From an uncultured Clostridium sp. (GTDB lineage Bacteria > Bacillota_I > Bacilli_A > RF39 > UBA660): a stretch of DNA of 64,000 nucleotides. Under the pieces are notes generated by a model that had not been told where the DNA came from, ran no database searches, and saw only the letters and a program-made list of their open reading frames with translations. The translations under genes and the position numbers were made by a program. The stretch's first letter is position 1, and each line of letters opens with the position of its first letter. This document shows, piece by piece, positions 43,240 to 51,946 of this stretch. The stretch lies in contig CAJJPX010000001.1 of the NCBI GenBank assembly GCA_905193755.1, positions 62,001 through 126,000 of the forward strand, in the 5' to 3' direction.

Positions 43240-43268
43240 TTTACAAAAAATAATACTTATGTTATAAT
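43240..43268 (+). promoter_or_regulatory. Sigma-A promoter of the duplicated-domain surface protein gene
   Basis: TTTACA (43240-43245) and TATAAT (43263-43268) are separated by 17 bases; AAAGAAAGGG follows before ATG 43291. Confidence 0.75.
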
Positions 43269-43290
43269 TTAACCAAAGAAAGGGATTTAT

Positions 43291-44241
43291 ATGGAAAAGA
43301 AAGAAACTACAAAAAAAGTTATTATTAGAGGTGTAATAGTAGTATGTTCTGCTATTATATTATTGATTGCTATTGATTTACTTAATGTTTTAGCGTTCAA
43401 AGGAAAACCAATGTTTCTAATAAGTGAAAGTGATACTAAACAAAGTTCTATACTTTATGATATTTATGAATGTAATGGCAAAAGAATATTCAAAGTTAAA
43501 GGTACTAAGTTTAATTGTCCAGTAGAAAAAAATAAGAAAGTAATTACTATTACTGATAGAAGTGAAGGGCAATATTGTGCAGATGCTATAGAGTATTATT
43601 ATCAAGATTATTATTTTACCTGCGTTAAGAGTCATAATGTTATAGTTACTGTTAACGGAAAAGAATATACTATTAAAGAAGCTTTAAATAATGGTATTGT
43701 TACAATGGATGAACTAATAGCTGTAGGTTTTAAACCACTTAAAAAGAGTGTAACTGATGATGATAAAACTCCAGAGAAACCAACTACTCCAACTGAACCA
43801 ACCACTCCAACAGAACCTACTGAACCAAGCAAACCAGAAAATCCAACAACACCTACTGAACCAACTAAACCAACTGAGCCTACAACACCTTCCGAACCAG
43901 TAACACCTACTGACCCTAAACCAGTTAAGCCAGTCACTCCAACAAAACCAACAAAACCAACTAAACCAATAACACCAACTAAACCAATAACACCAACAAA
44001 ACCACCAGAAGATTTAAAGAAAATAACTATTACTGATACAAGTGCTGGTAAAAATTGTGCTCAAGCTATTGAATACTATTATCAAAGATATTATTTCAAC
44101 TGTATAAAGAGTCAATATGTTATAGTTACTGTTAATGGTAAAAAATATAACATAAAAGAAGCATTAAATAATGGTATTGTTACAATGGACGAACTAATTA
44201 AAGCAGGATTCAAACCTCAAACTGACGCAGTTGATAGATAA
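43291..44241 (+). CDS. Membrane-anchored protein with two copies of a Cys-containing domain and a Pro/Thr linker
   Basis: The 316-residue protein has a short cytoplasmic head, one membrane helix (about 12-34), and an outside part. After a segment with YDIYECNGKRIFKV come two near-identical domains of about 60 residues, at about 86-150 and 247-311. Each reads ITITDxSxGxxCAxAIEYYYQ, YYFxCxKS, VIVTVNGKxYxIKEALNNG, then IVTMDEL and GFKP. Each has two cysteines that may pair. Between them lies a 90-residue Pro/Thr/Glu/Lys repeat linker of cell-wall-spanning type. The family is not recognised. No sorting signal is present; the N-terminal helix is the anchor. Confidence 0.7.
   Translation: MEKKETTKKVIIRGVIVVCSAIILLIAIDLLNVLAFKGKPMFLISESDTKQSSILYDIYECNGKRIFKVKGTKFNCPVEKNKKVITITDRSEGQYCADAIEYYYQDYYFTCVKSHNVIVTVNGKEYTIKEALNNGIVTMDELIAVGFKPLKKSVTDDDKTPEKPTTPTEPTTPTEPTEPSKPENPTTPTEPTKPTEPTTPSEPVTPTDPKPVKPVTPTKPTKPTKPITPTKPITPTKPPEDLKKITITDTSAGKNCAQAIEYYYQRYYFNCIKSQYVIVTVNGKKYNIKEALNNGIVTMDELIKAGFKPQTDAVDR
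43762..44012 (+). repeat. In-gene repeats encoding the Pro/Thr/Glu/Lys linker
   Basis: Units such as CCAACAGAACCT and ACACCAACTAAACCAATA repeat in register and encode PTEP- and TPTKP-type steps. The first half is Glu-rich and the second half Lys-rich, so charge shifts along the linker. Such tracts can change length by slippage. Confidence 0.8.
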
Positions 44242-44244
44242 AAC

Positions 44245-44272
44245 AAAAAACCTGGGTTTCCAGGTTTTATTT
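44245..44272 (+). terminator. Intrinsic terminator after the duplicated-domain gene
   Basis: AACCTGG and CCAGGTT form the stem with loop GTTT, followed by TTATTTT; A residues on the other side make it usable for the convergent thiI gene. Confidence 0.85.
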
Positions 44273-44274
44273 TG

Positions 44275-45450
44275 CTATAAATATTCACTTTTTACTTTTT
44301 TTAAATCTACTACTTCTATAGTATCAACGGCTTCTTTTAATAATGGATCAAAATCAATCTTTGATTCTTCTTCATAAATAAATTTAAGATTTGGATTTAT
44401 TACTGGATGTTTAGGAACAAACACAGTACAACAGTCTTCATATGGAAGTATAGATGTTTCATAAGTATCTATTTTCTTAGATATTTCAATTATATCTAAT
44501 TTATCAAAAGAACATAAAGGTCTCAAGATTGGATAATTAGTAACATCATTAACAGCTACCATACTAGATAATGTTTGACTTGCTACTTGTCCTACACTTT
44601 CACCATTTACTATAGCTAAACATTTATTCTTCTTAGCTACTCTTTCAGCTATTCTATACATCATTCTTCTCATAATAGTTATTAAGTATGTAGTATCCAA
44701 ATTCTTATATATTGTTTCTTGTATCTTAGTAAAATTTACTACCATTAATTTACCATTAGAGTTATATTTTTCTAGTTTTCTAGCAAGCTCTATTACTTTA
44801 TTACGAGCTTCTATACTTGTATGAGGTCTACTTTCAAAATATAAATAGTATAACTCTACTCCTCTTTTAATAGTCATATATCCAGCAACTGGAGAATCTA
44901 TTCCACCACTTAACATTAGTAGTCCTCGTCCAAGAGTACTAACAGGGTACCCTCCAAGTCCAGAAACACCTTTAGTATAATAATAAACAGCATTACTTCT
45001 TATTTCTATATTTAAATAAACATCAGGATTATGAACATCAACTTTACAATCTATATTCTTAAGAATATGTCCACCTACTATATTATTCATATCCATTGAT
45101 TTAATTGGAAACTTCTTATCACTTCTATTAGTTACAACTTTAAAAGTCTTAAATTCTTCCGTTTTCATAACTTCTAAAGAACACTTTAGTATTTCATCTT
45201 CAGTGACTACTTCACTCATATAAGCAACTACTATTTCATGAATACCAAATATATTTTTAAGAATATTAACAATTCCATCAATGTCTTCTTCATTTGGAAT
45301 TATAAACATTCTATAATAGTCATCTTGTATCTCAAAACTATAATCACTTATCTTATCAAATATATTATTTTTAAGTTTTTTTATAAAGAAATTTCTATTA
45401 TCTTTTTTAGTAGTTAATTCACCATATTTTATTAATATTACTTTTTTCAT
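44275..45450 (-). CDS. thiI: tRNA 4-thiouridine synthase ThiI
   Basis: ThiI adenylates and thiolates uridine 8 of tRNA and takes part in thiazole synthesis in some organisms. The 391-residue protein has a ferredoxin-like/THUMP N-terminal half and the PP-loop LSGGIDSPVAGY near residue 185, then YFESRPHTS and NGESVGQVASQTL. The rhodanese domain of E. coli ThiI is absent, as in Bacillus. It overlaps the cysteine desulfurase gene by four bases (ATGA), the NifZ-ThiI pairing of Firmicutes, where the desulfurase passes sulfur directly to ThiI. Confidence 0.93.
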   Translation of the reverse strand: MKKVILIKYGELTTKKDNRNFFIKKLKNNIFDKISDYSFEIQDDYYRMFIIPNEEDIDGIVNILKNIFGIHEIVVAYMSEVVTEDEILKCSLEVMKTEEFKTFKVVTNRSDKKFPIKSMDMNNIVGGHILKNIDCKVDVHNPDVYLNIEIRSNAVYYYTKGVSGLGGYPVSTLGRGLLMLSGGIDSPVAGYMTIKRGVELYYLYFESRPHTSIEARNKVIELARKLEKYNSNGKLMVVNFTKIQETIYKNLDTTYLITIMRRMMYRIAERVAKKNKCLAIVNGESVGQVASQTLSSMVAVNDVTNYPILRPLCSFDKLDIIEISKKIDTYETSILPYEDCCTVFVPKHPVINPNLKFIYEEESKIDFDPLLKEAVDTIEVVDLKKVKSEYL

Positions 45451-46571
45451 TTTAATAATAACTCATTCCATATTTTATCAAATACTTCTAAGAATTTATG
45501 TACTTCTTCCATAGTAGTTAAATGACTTAGACTTACTCTTATTGATGTAGTACTTACATCTTTATTACCATGACTTAATGCCTTTAATACAGTACTTTCT
45601 TCTAAGCTAGAACAAGCAGTAGTAGTAGATACATATATTTCATATCTTTCAAGCGCATGTACAAAAGTTTCAGATTTAATCTTTAATAAACTAAAATTAA
45701 CTATTTGAGGTACACATAAATCATTAGAATTAATTTGTATTGGATATTTAGAAAGTCCTTTCAATAATTCTGCTTTTAATTTTTCACATTTCTTTATATT
45801 AGATTCTAATTTATCATTAATAAGTCTCATAGCCTTAGAAAATGATACCACTAGTGGTAATGCAGGAGTTCCACCTCTAAATGGACAATTCTCTGTAGTA
45901 CCATATATCAATGTATCTATTTGTAAATCACGTCTCTTATATAAAATTCCTATTCCCTTAGGAGAATATATCTTATGACTTGAAAAACTAGCTAAATCTA
46001 AATCACTTAGATAAAATCTTGTTTTACCTAAAGCTTGAGTTAAATCACTATGGAATATAACATTAGGATTCTTCTTATTAATAACTTGTCTAATAGTCTT
46101 AAGGGGTTGTTTGAAACCAGTTTCAGAATTAACAGCACATATACTTACAAGGATAGTATCTTCTCTTATAAGTTCTTCTAAATGCTTTAAATCTATTTGT
46201 CCATTAGGCTGTATATCAACAAAATCTACTTCGTATCCTATATTACTTAAGTATCCCATAACTTCTAAAACACTCTTATGTTCAAGTTTACTAGTTATAA
46301 TATGTTTACCACGTTTACAATATTTAAATGCTACACCCTTAATAGCAGTAGTATTACTTTCACTTGCTCCACTAGTAAATATTAATTCCTTTGGATGACA
46401 ATTAAGTATCTCAGCTATTTGATTAGTAGCTTGCATTAATAATTCTTTAGACTTAACACCAAGAGTATGAATACTATTAGCATTTCCAATAAATTCACGA
46501 GTAACTTTGCAATAAGAATCAAGTACTCTCTCGTCTACTGGTGTAGTCGCACTATAATCTAAATATATCAT
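45447..46571 (-). CDS. Cysteine desulfurase (NifS/NifZ-like)
   Basis: This PLP enzyme takes sulfur from cysteine. The 374-residue protein starts MIYLDYSATTPVDERVLD, has the PLP-lysine motif SSHKIYSPKGIGILY near residue 200, and a catalytic Cys loop STTTACSSLEES near residue 320 in place of the IscS form SGSACSS. Its overlap with thiI indicates that it is the dedicated sulfur donor for tRNA thiolation and not for iron-sulfur assembly. Length is typical. Confidence 0.92.
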   Translation of the reverse strand: MIYLDYSATTPVDERVLDSYCKVTREFIGNANSIHTLGVKSKELLMQATNQIAEILNCHPKELIFTSGASESNTTAIKGVAFKYCKRGKHIITSKLEHKSVLEVMGYLSNIGYEVDFVDIQPNGQIDLKHLEELIREDTILVSICAVNSETGFKQPLKTIRQVINKKNPNVIFHSDLTQALGKTRFYLSDLDLASFSSHKIYSPKGIGILYKRRDLQIDTLIYGTTENCPFRGGTPALPLVVSFSKAMRLINDKLESNIKKCEKLKAELLKGLSKYPIQINSNDLCVPQIVNFSLLKIKSETFVHALERYEIYVSTTTACSSLEESTVLKALSHGNKDVSTTSIRVSLSHLTTMEEVHKFLEVFDKIWNELLLK

Positions 46572-46580
46572 TCTTTCCTC

Positions 46581-48233
46581 CTATATTTCTTGAATAACTG
46601 TTAAAATCACTGGTTTACATTGAGTTTCTTTATATAAGTATTGACCAACTAACTCACGTATTTCATTTCTTATCTTAACATAATCCGCATACTTATTAGA
46701 GAAAGTATTATTTCTAATAATCTCCATACTAAGTTTCTTAACTTCATTTATAACATCATTATTATCTTTAGAATATATAAATCCACGAGTAATTATCTCT
46801 GGCTCTATAATTATTGATTTATCTTTTTTACTTAATGTTGATGATATTACTACAAGACCATTATTACTTAATAATTCTCTATCTTTTAAAACTACATCTC
46901 CAACATCTTCACTAAAATTACCATCTATTAATATATCATCTACAAATACTCTTTCGAAGTTATCTTTTAATTCACCATTTTCAAAAGTAACAACATCTCC
47001 ATTTTCTTTAAGTAATATGTTTTCTTTTGGCATACCTACACTATATGCAAGATTTCCATTTTGTACTTGATATCTATATTCGCCCTTTATAGGCATATAG
47101 TATTTTGGATTAAATAATTTAACAAGAAGCATTAAGTCTTCACTAGATGCATGATGTCGTACACTCTTATCTTTAGGTATTTGTACTATATTAACACCTT
47201 TAATAGCTAAATCATTAAGTATTCTTACAAGTAACTTTTCATAAGCATCATAACTTGGTTCAGCAAAACATACTGTATCAGTCTTTTCTAAAGTAATAAA
47301 TTTATCATGACCATTTAATATTCTATTTATATTAGAATATGGTGTCTCTCTATCATTACTAATAAGTATAACAGTATTTTCAAGTTTTAAATCAGTTAGA
47401 TTACCTATCATATCTTCTTCTATATCTAAGTATCCATTCTTGGCACACAAAGAAACTATGTTATGTAACTCTTTACCCATTATTACCACTTTTCTATTCT
47501 TTCCTTTTATTGAATTAAAAATTTCTTGAATAGTATAAATATGAAGTGGTAACACTGTAAATATGATTCTACCTTTATTTTTATCAACTACGTTTTTAAA
47601 AAATCCTTCTAATTTATGATTAGGGCTAGTATGTCCCTTCTTTTCAGCAAATACACTTTCTGCCATTAAGCAAAGTACACCTTGTTTACCAATATAAGCA
47701 AGTTTACCTAAGTCCATATCATAGTATCCATTCATAGTAGGATCTATTATAAAGTCAGCCATATATATAACTGCTCCATCATCAGTATTAACAGCAAATC
47801 CAAGTGTTTCAGGACTACTATGTGTAACACTAAATGGAAATATACTTATATTCTTAGTTATATCTATTTTTTTATGTGCCTTTATAGTATGTAAATTCTT
47901 AATTTCTACTTTGTCTACTGAACACTCATATTTAATTATTTCACTTGTGTAATTTGATGCATACACATTTAAATTTGGTAATACTTTTAATAAATCAGTA
48001 AGTGCTCCCATATTCTCACGATGAGGATGGCTAATAAATAATCCTACTATTTCTTTTTCATGTTCTACTAAATATGAAAAATCAGGTATTACATAATCTA
48101 CACCATACATTTTATCAGGTGCATATTTCATACCACAATCAAAAATAAATAGATGTCCATCTACATTTACTGTATATAAATTCTTACCATTTTCGTTTAA
48201 TCCACCTAAACTCATTATATTAATTTTACTCAT
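46581..48233 (-). CDS. RNase J-family protein with altered metal-binding site
   Basis: The 550-residue protein has the RNase J architecture: metallo-beta-lactamase core, beta-CASP insert and C-terminal domain (GFIYSKDNNDVINEVKKL). But the metal motif HxHxDH reads SHPHRENMG near residue 70, so Asp is Glu and the last His is Asn, and the C-terminal PxHGE reads PIKGEYR, with Lys for His. His in VTHSSPETLG and Asp in YMADF remain. This looks like an inactive or weak subunit comparable to RNase J2 of B. subtilis, which partners an active J1. Start ATG 48233. It is followed closely by the desulfurase gene (nine bases), so co-transcription is likely. Confidence 0.85.
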   Translation of the reverse strand: MSKINIMSLGGLNENGKNLYTVNVDGHLFIFDCGMKYAPDKMYGVDYVIPDFSYLVEHEKEIVGLFISHPHRENMGALTDLLKVLPNLNVYASNYTSEIIKYECSVDKVEIKNLHTIKAHKKIDITKNISIFPFSVTHSSPETLGFAVNTDDGAVIYMADFIIDPTMNGYYDMDLGKLAYIGKQGVLCLMAESVFAEKKGHTSPNHKLEGFFKNVVDKNKGRIIFTVLPLHIYTIQEIFNSIKGKNRKVVIMGKELHNIVSLCAKNGYLDIEEDMIGNLTDLKLENTVILISNDRETPYSNINRILNGHDKFITLEKTDTVCFAEPSYDAYEKLLVRILNDLAIKGVNIVQIPKDKSVRHHASSEDLMLLVKLFNPKYYMPIKGEYRYQVQNGNLAYSVGMPKENILLKENGDVVTFENGELKDNFERVFVDDILIDGNFSEDVGDVVLKDRELLSNNGLVVISSTLSKKDKSIIIEPEIITRGFIYSKDNNDVINEVKKLSMEIIRNNTFSNKYADYVKIRNEIRELVGQYLYKETQCKPVILTVIQEI

Positions 48234-48327
48234 AATATCACTCCCTTTAAAAGTTTAAATGCTAAAAGTATTTTACCACATTTTATAAAAAATTACTAGT
48301 ATTCTAATATTTATAATTATTAGATAA

Positions 48328-48351
48328 AATAAAAAGACTATTTCTAGTCTA
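48328..48351 (-). terminator. Intrinsic terminator after rpoZ
   Basis: AGACTA and TAGTCT pair on the minus strand and are followed by TTTTTATTTT. Confidence 0.7.
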
Positions 48352-48369
48352 AATATTATAAGAAAAGAA

Positions 48370-48570
48370 TTAATTATTCTTAATAGTAATTAACCCTCTA
48401 TCTACTTCTTCTAATGCCCTTCCAATTTCTTTTTTTGACACATACTCACTCTCAGGCATTTGAAAATGTTTATGTTCTTTCATAACTTTGGCTCTATCAG
48501 CAGCTATATGTACTAACTTATATTTAGAGTCAACAATATTTAATAATCTGTCTATTGAAGGATATATCAC
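48370..48570 (-). CDS. rpoZ: RNA polymerase omega subunit
   Basis: Omega helps assembly of RNA polymerase. The 66-residue protein has the family core: PSIDRLLNIVDSKYKLVHIAADRA near the start (abridged: SIDRLLNIVDSKYKLV) and KKEIGRALEEVDRGLI at the end. The MxxR binding segment is in register. It stands alone, not behind gmk as in many Firmicutes. Confidence 0.9.
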   Translation of the reverse strand: MIYPSIDRLLNIVDSKYKLVHIAADRAKVMKEHKHFQMPESEYVSKKEIGRALEEVDRGLITIKNN

Positions 48571-48657
48571 TTTCCACCATCTCCCTACACTAATAATATA
48601 ACCAATTATAAAACTCTATACAACAAATATACACATTTTTTTACATTAAATTTACAA

Positions 48658-49167
48658 TTAATTAAAACTTACTAAATGATATACTTTTTTAATATCATCA
48701 TCATAAGACATAAGTATAGTCTTTTTACTTTCATTTATATAGTCTATTTCTACATTTCTAAAACAATATAATAACTTATCATTAGTTCTTTCTATATCCT
48801 TATTATAGTCAAGTTTAGTAATATTTTTACTATCACTTATCAAAGTAAAATTAAAGTCTTTTATGTCACTACTTATATCTTCATCATCAAGCATTATAAA
48901 GTATAAGTTATCACTAGTAAGTAATGTTACACTTATATAGCTTTCATCCATAGTACATCCTGGTATTATGACTAACTCTTTAGTAGTTCCTTCATAATTA
49001 CTTAGATTAAATACTTTATCTTGATATGTAATTTCTATATATTTTTCTTTTTCTTCTACTTTAAAATCACTTTTATCATCACTTATTTTAATATTCATTT
49101 CTTCTTTACCACAAGCAGTAAGCATTATAGTTATAAGTGTTAAACCAAGTATTTTTTTAATTTTCAT
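48658..49167 (-). CDS. Lipoprotein of unknown function
   Basis: The start ATG 49167 lies six bases after GGAG. The signal peptide ends in the lipobox ITIMLTAC (Cys18 or so), giving a lipid-anchored protein of 169 residues. The mature part is beta-rich, with LSNYEGTTKELVIIPGCTMDE in the middle. No family is recognised. It overlaps the SAF-like membrane protein gene by 11 bases, so the two are translated together. Confidence 0.65.
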   Translation of the reverse strand: MKIKKILGLTLITIMLTACGKEEMNIKISDDKSDFKVEEKEKYIEITYQDKVFNLSNYEGTTKELVIIPGCTMDESYISVTLLTSDNLYFIMLDDEDISSDIKDFNFTLISDSKNITKLDYNKDIERTNDKLLYCFRNVEIDYINESKKTILMSYDDDIKKVYHLVSFN

Positions 49168-49507
49168 TTGAAACTCCACATTCTTCTAAATCAGTAGTTT
49201 TAAATGTATTTCCTGCTTCTACTTTAGTATCTTTCTTAATACACTTTCCAACTACTTCATTAATATTCATAACTATACCATCTGTACTATCAAGAATCAT
49301 TTCTTTATTTTCAACCATTTCAATTGTTATCATAGTTCCATCAATAATTAAATACTTAGATACTGGTACATTAAATTTATGAGTAGTATCATCAAGTTTA
49401 TTATTATAATCTCTATATAAATAACCAATTACAGCAGCTAACAATACTAATACAAATACTATAATAAATATAATAATAAAAGTTTTTCTATTCATTCTTT
49501 CTTTCAT
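49157..49507 (-). CDS. Membrane protein with SAF-like domain
   Basis: The 116-residue protein has an N-terminal membrane helix (about 9-29), followed by an outside domain VPVSKYLIIDGTMITIEMVE, NINEVVGKCIKKDTKVEAGN and LEECG. This order (a prohibitory V-P strand, G-T-x-I, EVVGK, then Gly-containing loop) resembles the SAF domain of CpaB and FlgA-like proteins, which bind envelope components in pilus or flagellar assembly. The start may be ATG 49495 since AAAGAAAGA precedes it. It is paired with the lipoprotein gene downstream; no CpaB-type pilus locus is nearby. Confidence 0.55.
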   Translation of the reverse strand: MKERMNRKTFIIIFIIVFVLVLLAAVIGYLYRDYNNKLDDTTHKFNVPVSKYLIIDGTMITIEMVENKEMILDSTDGIVMNINEVVGKCIKKDTKVEAGNTFKTTDLEECGVSNEN

Positions 49508-49544
49508 AAATAAATCATATCACACTTTCATTTATAAATCTTAA

Positions 49545-51401
49545 TTATTCTTTTTCATTTACAAGTTTTCGTAAAGCATCTAATATTACAACCATAGCCC
49601 AAGTATCTTGCTTACAATAAATTCTTAAATTCTTTTTGGCTCTTTCTAAATCATCAGGCGTCATATCATCATATAAAGAATATGTCACTAATGCTTCAGT
49701 ACCATTCTTAACTTCAAGATTTTTATATGTTAAATCACTAAGTACAGGTAAAGTCTTTTTAATTGAGTAACTCCCACTTAAATTTTTATGATAAAAATTC
49801 ACTAGTTTACATCTCTCTTCATCAAAACCTAATTCTTCATATATACTTTGATTATTCTTAATGAAATATAATAAGTCAGTAGACTTCTCTACAATCTTAA
49901 GTAGATGTTCCTTATATTCAGGAAAAATATAAGCTAATTCTTTTAAACGGCTTCTTTCAAAAGTAACATTTTGAGCAAACATAGTACCCTCACTTGGATC
50001 TATTCTTTTAACTATTTCTTTTACCATTTCAAGTCTTTCATCACTAAGAGTTTCAGCTAAAAATACATAATTATCTTTATCCTTATCACAAACTCCAGGT
50101 TCACTCTCAATATGTAAACTAAATTCAAAACATGATTGAGTATATGGTCTTTCACCTTTAAATCTAGGCATTGGACATGGAAAACTTTCAAAATCTAAGT
50201 GATATATAGGATACTCTAAAGTATCAAACATAGCTCTAATCTTTTCTTTATCTAAGTATGTTTTATCATTATCATAACAATCTCTTTCAATCAACATATT
50301 AGGTTTATTTTTGATCCACTCCATAGGTACATCATCTAATTTATAATACCCATTATTTATTAAATCATACTTATTATATTTATCAGGCCCAAGACCAATC
50401 CTATCAGTAAAGCCTATATAATTAAAGCTAGCATTATATTCAGGTAAATTCTTATAACAAATACTCCTATATTTACATTCACACTTTTCTTTATATGAAC
50501 AATGGACTCCTACATTACAAGGACTAGGATCAGGATTATAAATATTATTTTCAAGATTTTTGACCATAGACTCTATAATAGACATATATTCTTTAGTAAC
50601 TTCATTCATATCAAAGAAACTAACTATATCTTCACCATTTATTGTTCTATATATTCGCTTTTCTCCAACCATATAACCATCATATACATAATTATGATTA
50701 AGTACTGATAAATAATAGTTAACTCTTTTCTTAATATTATGACTCTTTAAATCATTCTCTATTATATATCTTTGAACAGCTAAATCAAAAACATAACGTC
50801 CAACGTCACTATATCTATCAAATAATTTTTTATATTTTTCATTAAATTTCTTTATTAATTTTTCACTACCACTATTAGGTTTATTAAGTCTATATATTCC
50901 ATCTTCAAGTATAAACATATCTATTTTTTCTTTAGAATTTTCACCATACTTTAGTCCTTCAATATAATTTCTACTAGTAGTACTCTTAACTTCAATAATA
51001 TTTATTTCATCATCATTTTCATTATAAATATCTACATAACACAAGTATCTTATACCATTATGAACAAAATCAAAAGATTCTTGATTATATGTATTCTCAC
51101 TATAAACAAACTTTCCATTAAATATTCTTTTAGCCTTAAAAGCACTTTCAAGTTCTACTTCCTTATAATATTTCATCATCGCAGATAATTCTTTATCTTC
51201 TTTTTTAGTTAAATCATTTTCTCCTTCATCAGTACATTCAAACATAGATCCTAAAAGTTCTCTATACTCTTCTTTTTCATTCTCTCTCATATATTCTTCT
51301 ATAGTCATTTTAGAATCTAACTTATCTTTTCTAATATTTTCAAGAGCACTATATCTTCTACATCTAGTATAATCTATAAAATTAGTTTTTGTAATTGCCA
51401 T
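49545..51401 (-). CDS. DUF2779 protein: PD-(D/E)XK/Cas4-like nuclease fused to an RNase H-like exonuclease domain
   Basis: The 618-residue protein has three parts. The N-terminal half carries a PD-(D/E)XK core (YVDIYNENDDEINIIEVKSTTS, Glu-x-Lys near residue 136). A Cys cluster follows near 294-315 (CNVGVHCSYKEKCECKY and C), of the iron-sulfur type seen in Cas4/AddB. The C-terminal half starts YHLDFESFPCP (about 399), the Asp-x-Glu of a DnaQ/RNase H-like fold characteristic of DUF2779, and ends IYCKQDTWAMVVILDAL with the last Asp. This suggests a DNA or RNA nuclease with two active sites. Its role is unknown. A terminator precedes it on the same strand. Confidence 0.75.
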   Translation of the reverse strand: MAITKTNFIDYTRCRRYSALENIRKDKLDSKMTIEEYMRENEKEEYRELLGSMFECTDEGENDLTKKEDKELSAMMKYYKEVELESAFKAKRIFNGKFVYSENTYNQESFDFVHNGIRYLCYVDIYNENDDEINIIEVKSTTSRNYIEGLKYGENSKEKIDMFILEDGIYRLNKPNSGSEKLIKKFNEKYKKLFDRYSDVGRYVFDLAVQRYIIENDLKSHNIKKRVNYYLSVLNHNYVYDGYMVGEKRIYRTINGEDIVSFFDMNEVTKEYMSIIESMVKNLENNIYNPDPSPCNVGVHCSYKEKCECKYRSICYKNLPEYNASFNYIGFTDRIGLGPDKYNKYDLINNGYYKLDDVPMEWIKNKPNMLIERDCYDNDKTYLDKEKIRAMFDTLEYPIYHLDFESFPCPMPRFKGERPYTQSCFEFSLHIESEPGVCDKDKDNYVFLAETLSDERLEMVKEIVKRIDPSEGTMFAQNVTFERSRLKELAYIFPEYKEHLLKIVEKSTDLLYFIKNNQSIYEELGFDEERCKLVNFYHKNLSGSYSIKKTLPVLSDLTYKNLEVKNGTEALVTYSLYDDMTPDDLERAKKNLRIYCKQDTWAMVVILDALRKLVNEKE

Positions 51402-51411
51402 AGTTTTCCTC

Positions 51412-51436
51412 CAAATAAAAAGTGATTACTCACTTT
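51412..51436 (-). terminator. Intrinsic terminator after trmL
   Basis: AAAGTGA and TCACTTT form the stem with loop GTAA on the minus strand, followed by TTATTTG; it overlaps the trmL stop region. Confidence 0.75.
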
Positions 51437-51938
51437 CTTCTATAAAATTTTTACTTTTATGTGGTTCATCAAATAACAAACCTGGATACCCTTGTTGTCT
51501 TAATGCTTCATATGTCATTATAGCTACTGTATTGGATAAATTAAGTGCTCTAACATTATCAGTCATAGGCATTCTCATACATCTATCTATATATGGTTTT
51601 AATATATGAGGTGGTATACCAGTACTTTCTTTTCCAAAAAAGAAATAATAATTTTTATCTCTATCGCTATAATCAAAACTAGTATGTGGTTTATGTCCAT
51701 ATCTAGTTAAGAAATAATATTCACCTTTATTCTTTTCAAAGAATTCATCCATATTTTCATATACTGTATATATACACTTATCTATATAATTAACACCAGC
51801 TCTTTTAATATATTTTTCTTCAAGACTAAATCCTAAAGGTTTTATTAAATGTAAATGACTATTAGTAGCCACACATGTTCTCATAATATTACCAGTATTT
51901 TCAGGTATCTCTGGTTCAAATAAAACTATATTTATCAT
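51426..51938 (-). CDS. trmL: tRNA (cytidine(34)-2'-O)-methyltransferase TrmL
   Basis: TrmL methylates the ribose of the wobble base in tRNA-Leu isoacceptors. The 170-residue protein has the SPOUT knot motifs: FEPEIPENTGNIMRTCVATN near the start, YFFFGKESTGIPPHIL and MPMTDNVRALNLSNTVAI at the end. The start is ATG 51938 behind GGGGGATTT. It follows the SGNH-hydrolase gene by eight bases and is the last gene of that unit; this link to surface proteins is probably accidental. Confidence 0.93.
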   Translation of the reverse strand: MINIVLFEPEIPENTGNIMRTCVATNSHLHLIKPLGFSLEEKYIKRAGVNYIDKCIYTVYENMDEFFEKNKGEYYFLTRYGHKPHTSFDYSDRDKNYYFFFGKESTGIPPHILKPYIDRCMRMPMTDNVRALNLSNTVAIMTYEALRQQGYPGLLFDEPHKSKNFIEESE

Positions 51939-51946
51939 AAATCCCC

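Noticed and set aside
43632..43937. Gly/Val/Ser-rich minus-strand frame opposite the Pro/Thr linker
   Set aside because: It is the antisense reading of the repetitive linker codons, with no ribosome site and no promoter; the plus-strand gene is clearly real.
43762..44012. Regular repeats that might be taken for a CRISPR array
   Set aside because: Repeat units are 12-18 bases, stay in frame and encode Pro/Thr/Glu/Lys; there are no unique spacers and no cas genes.
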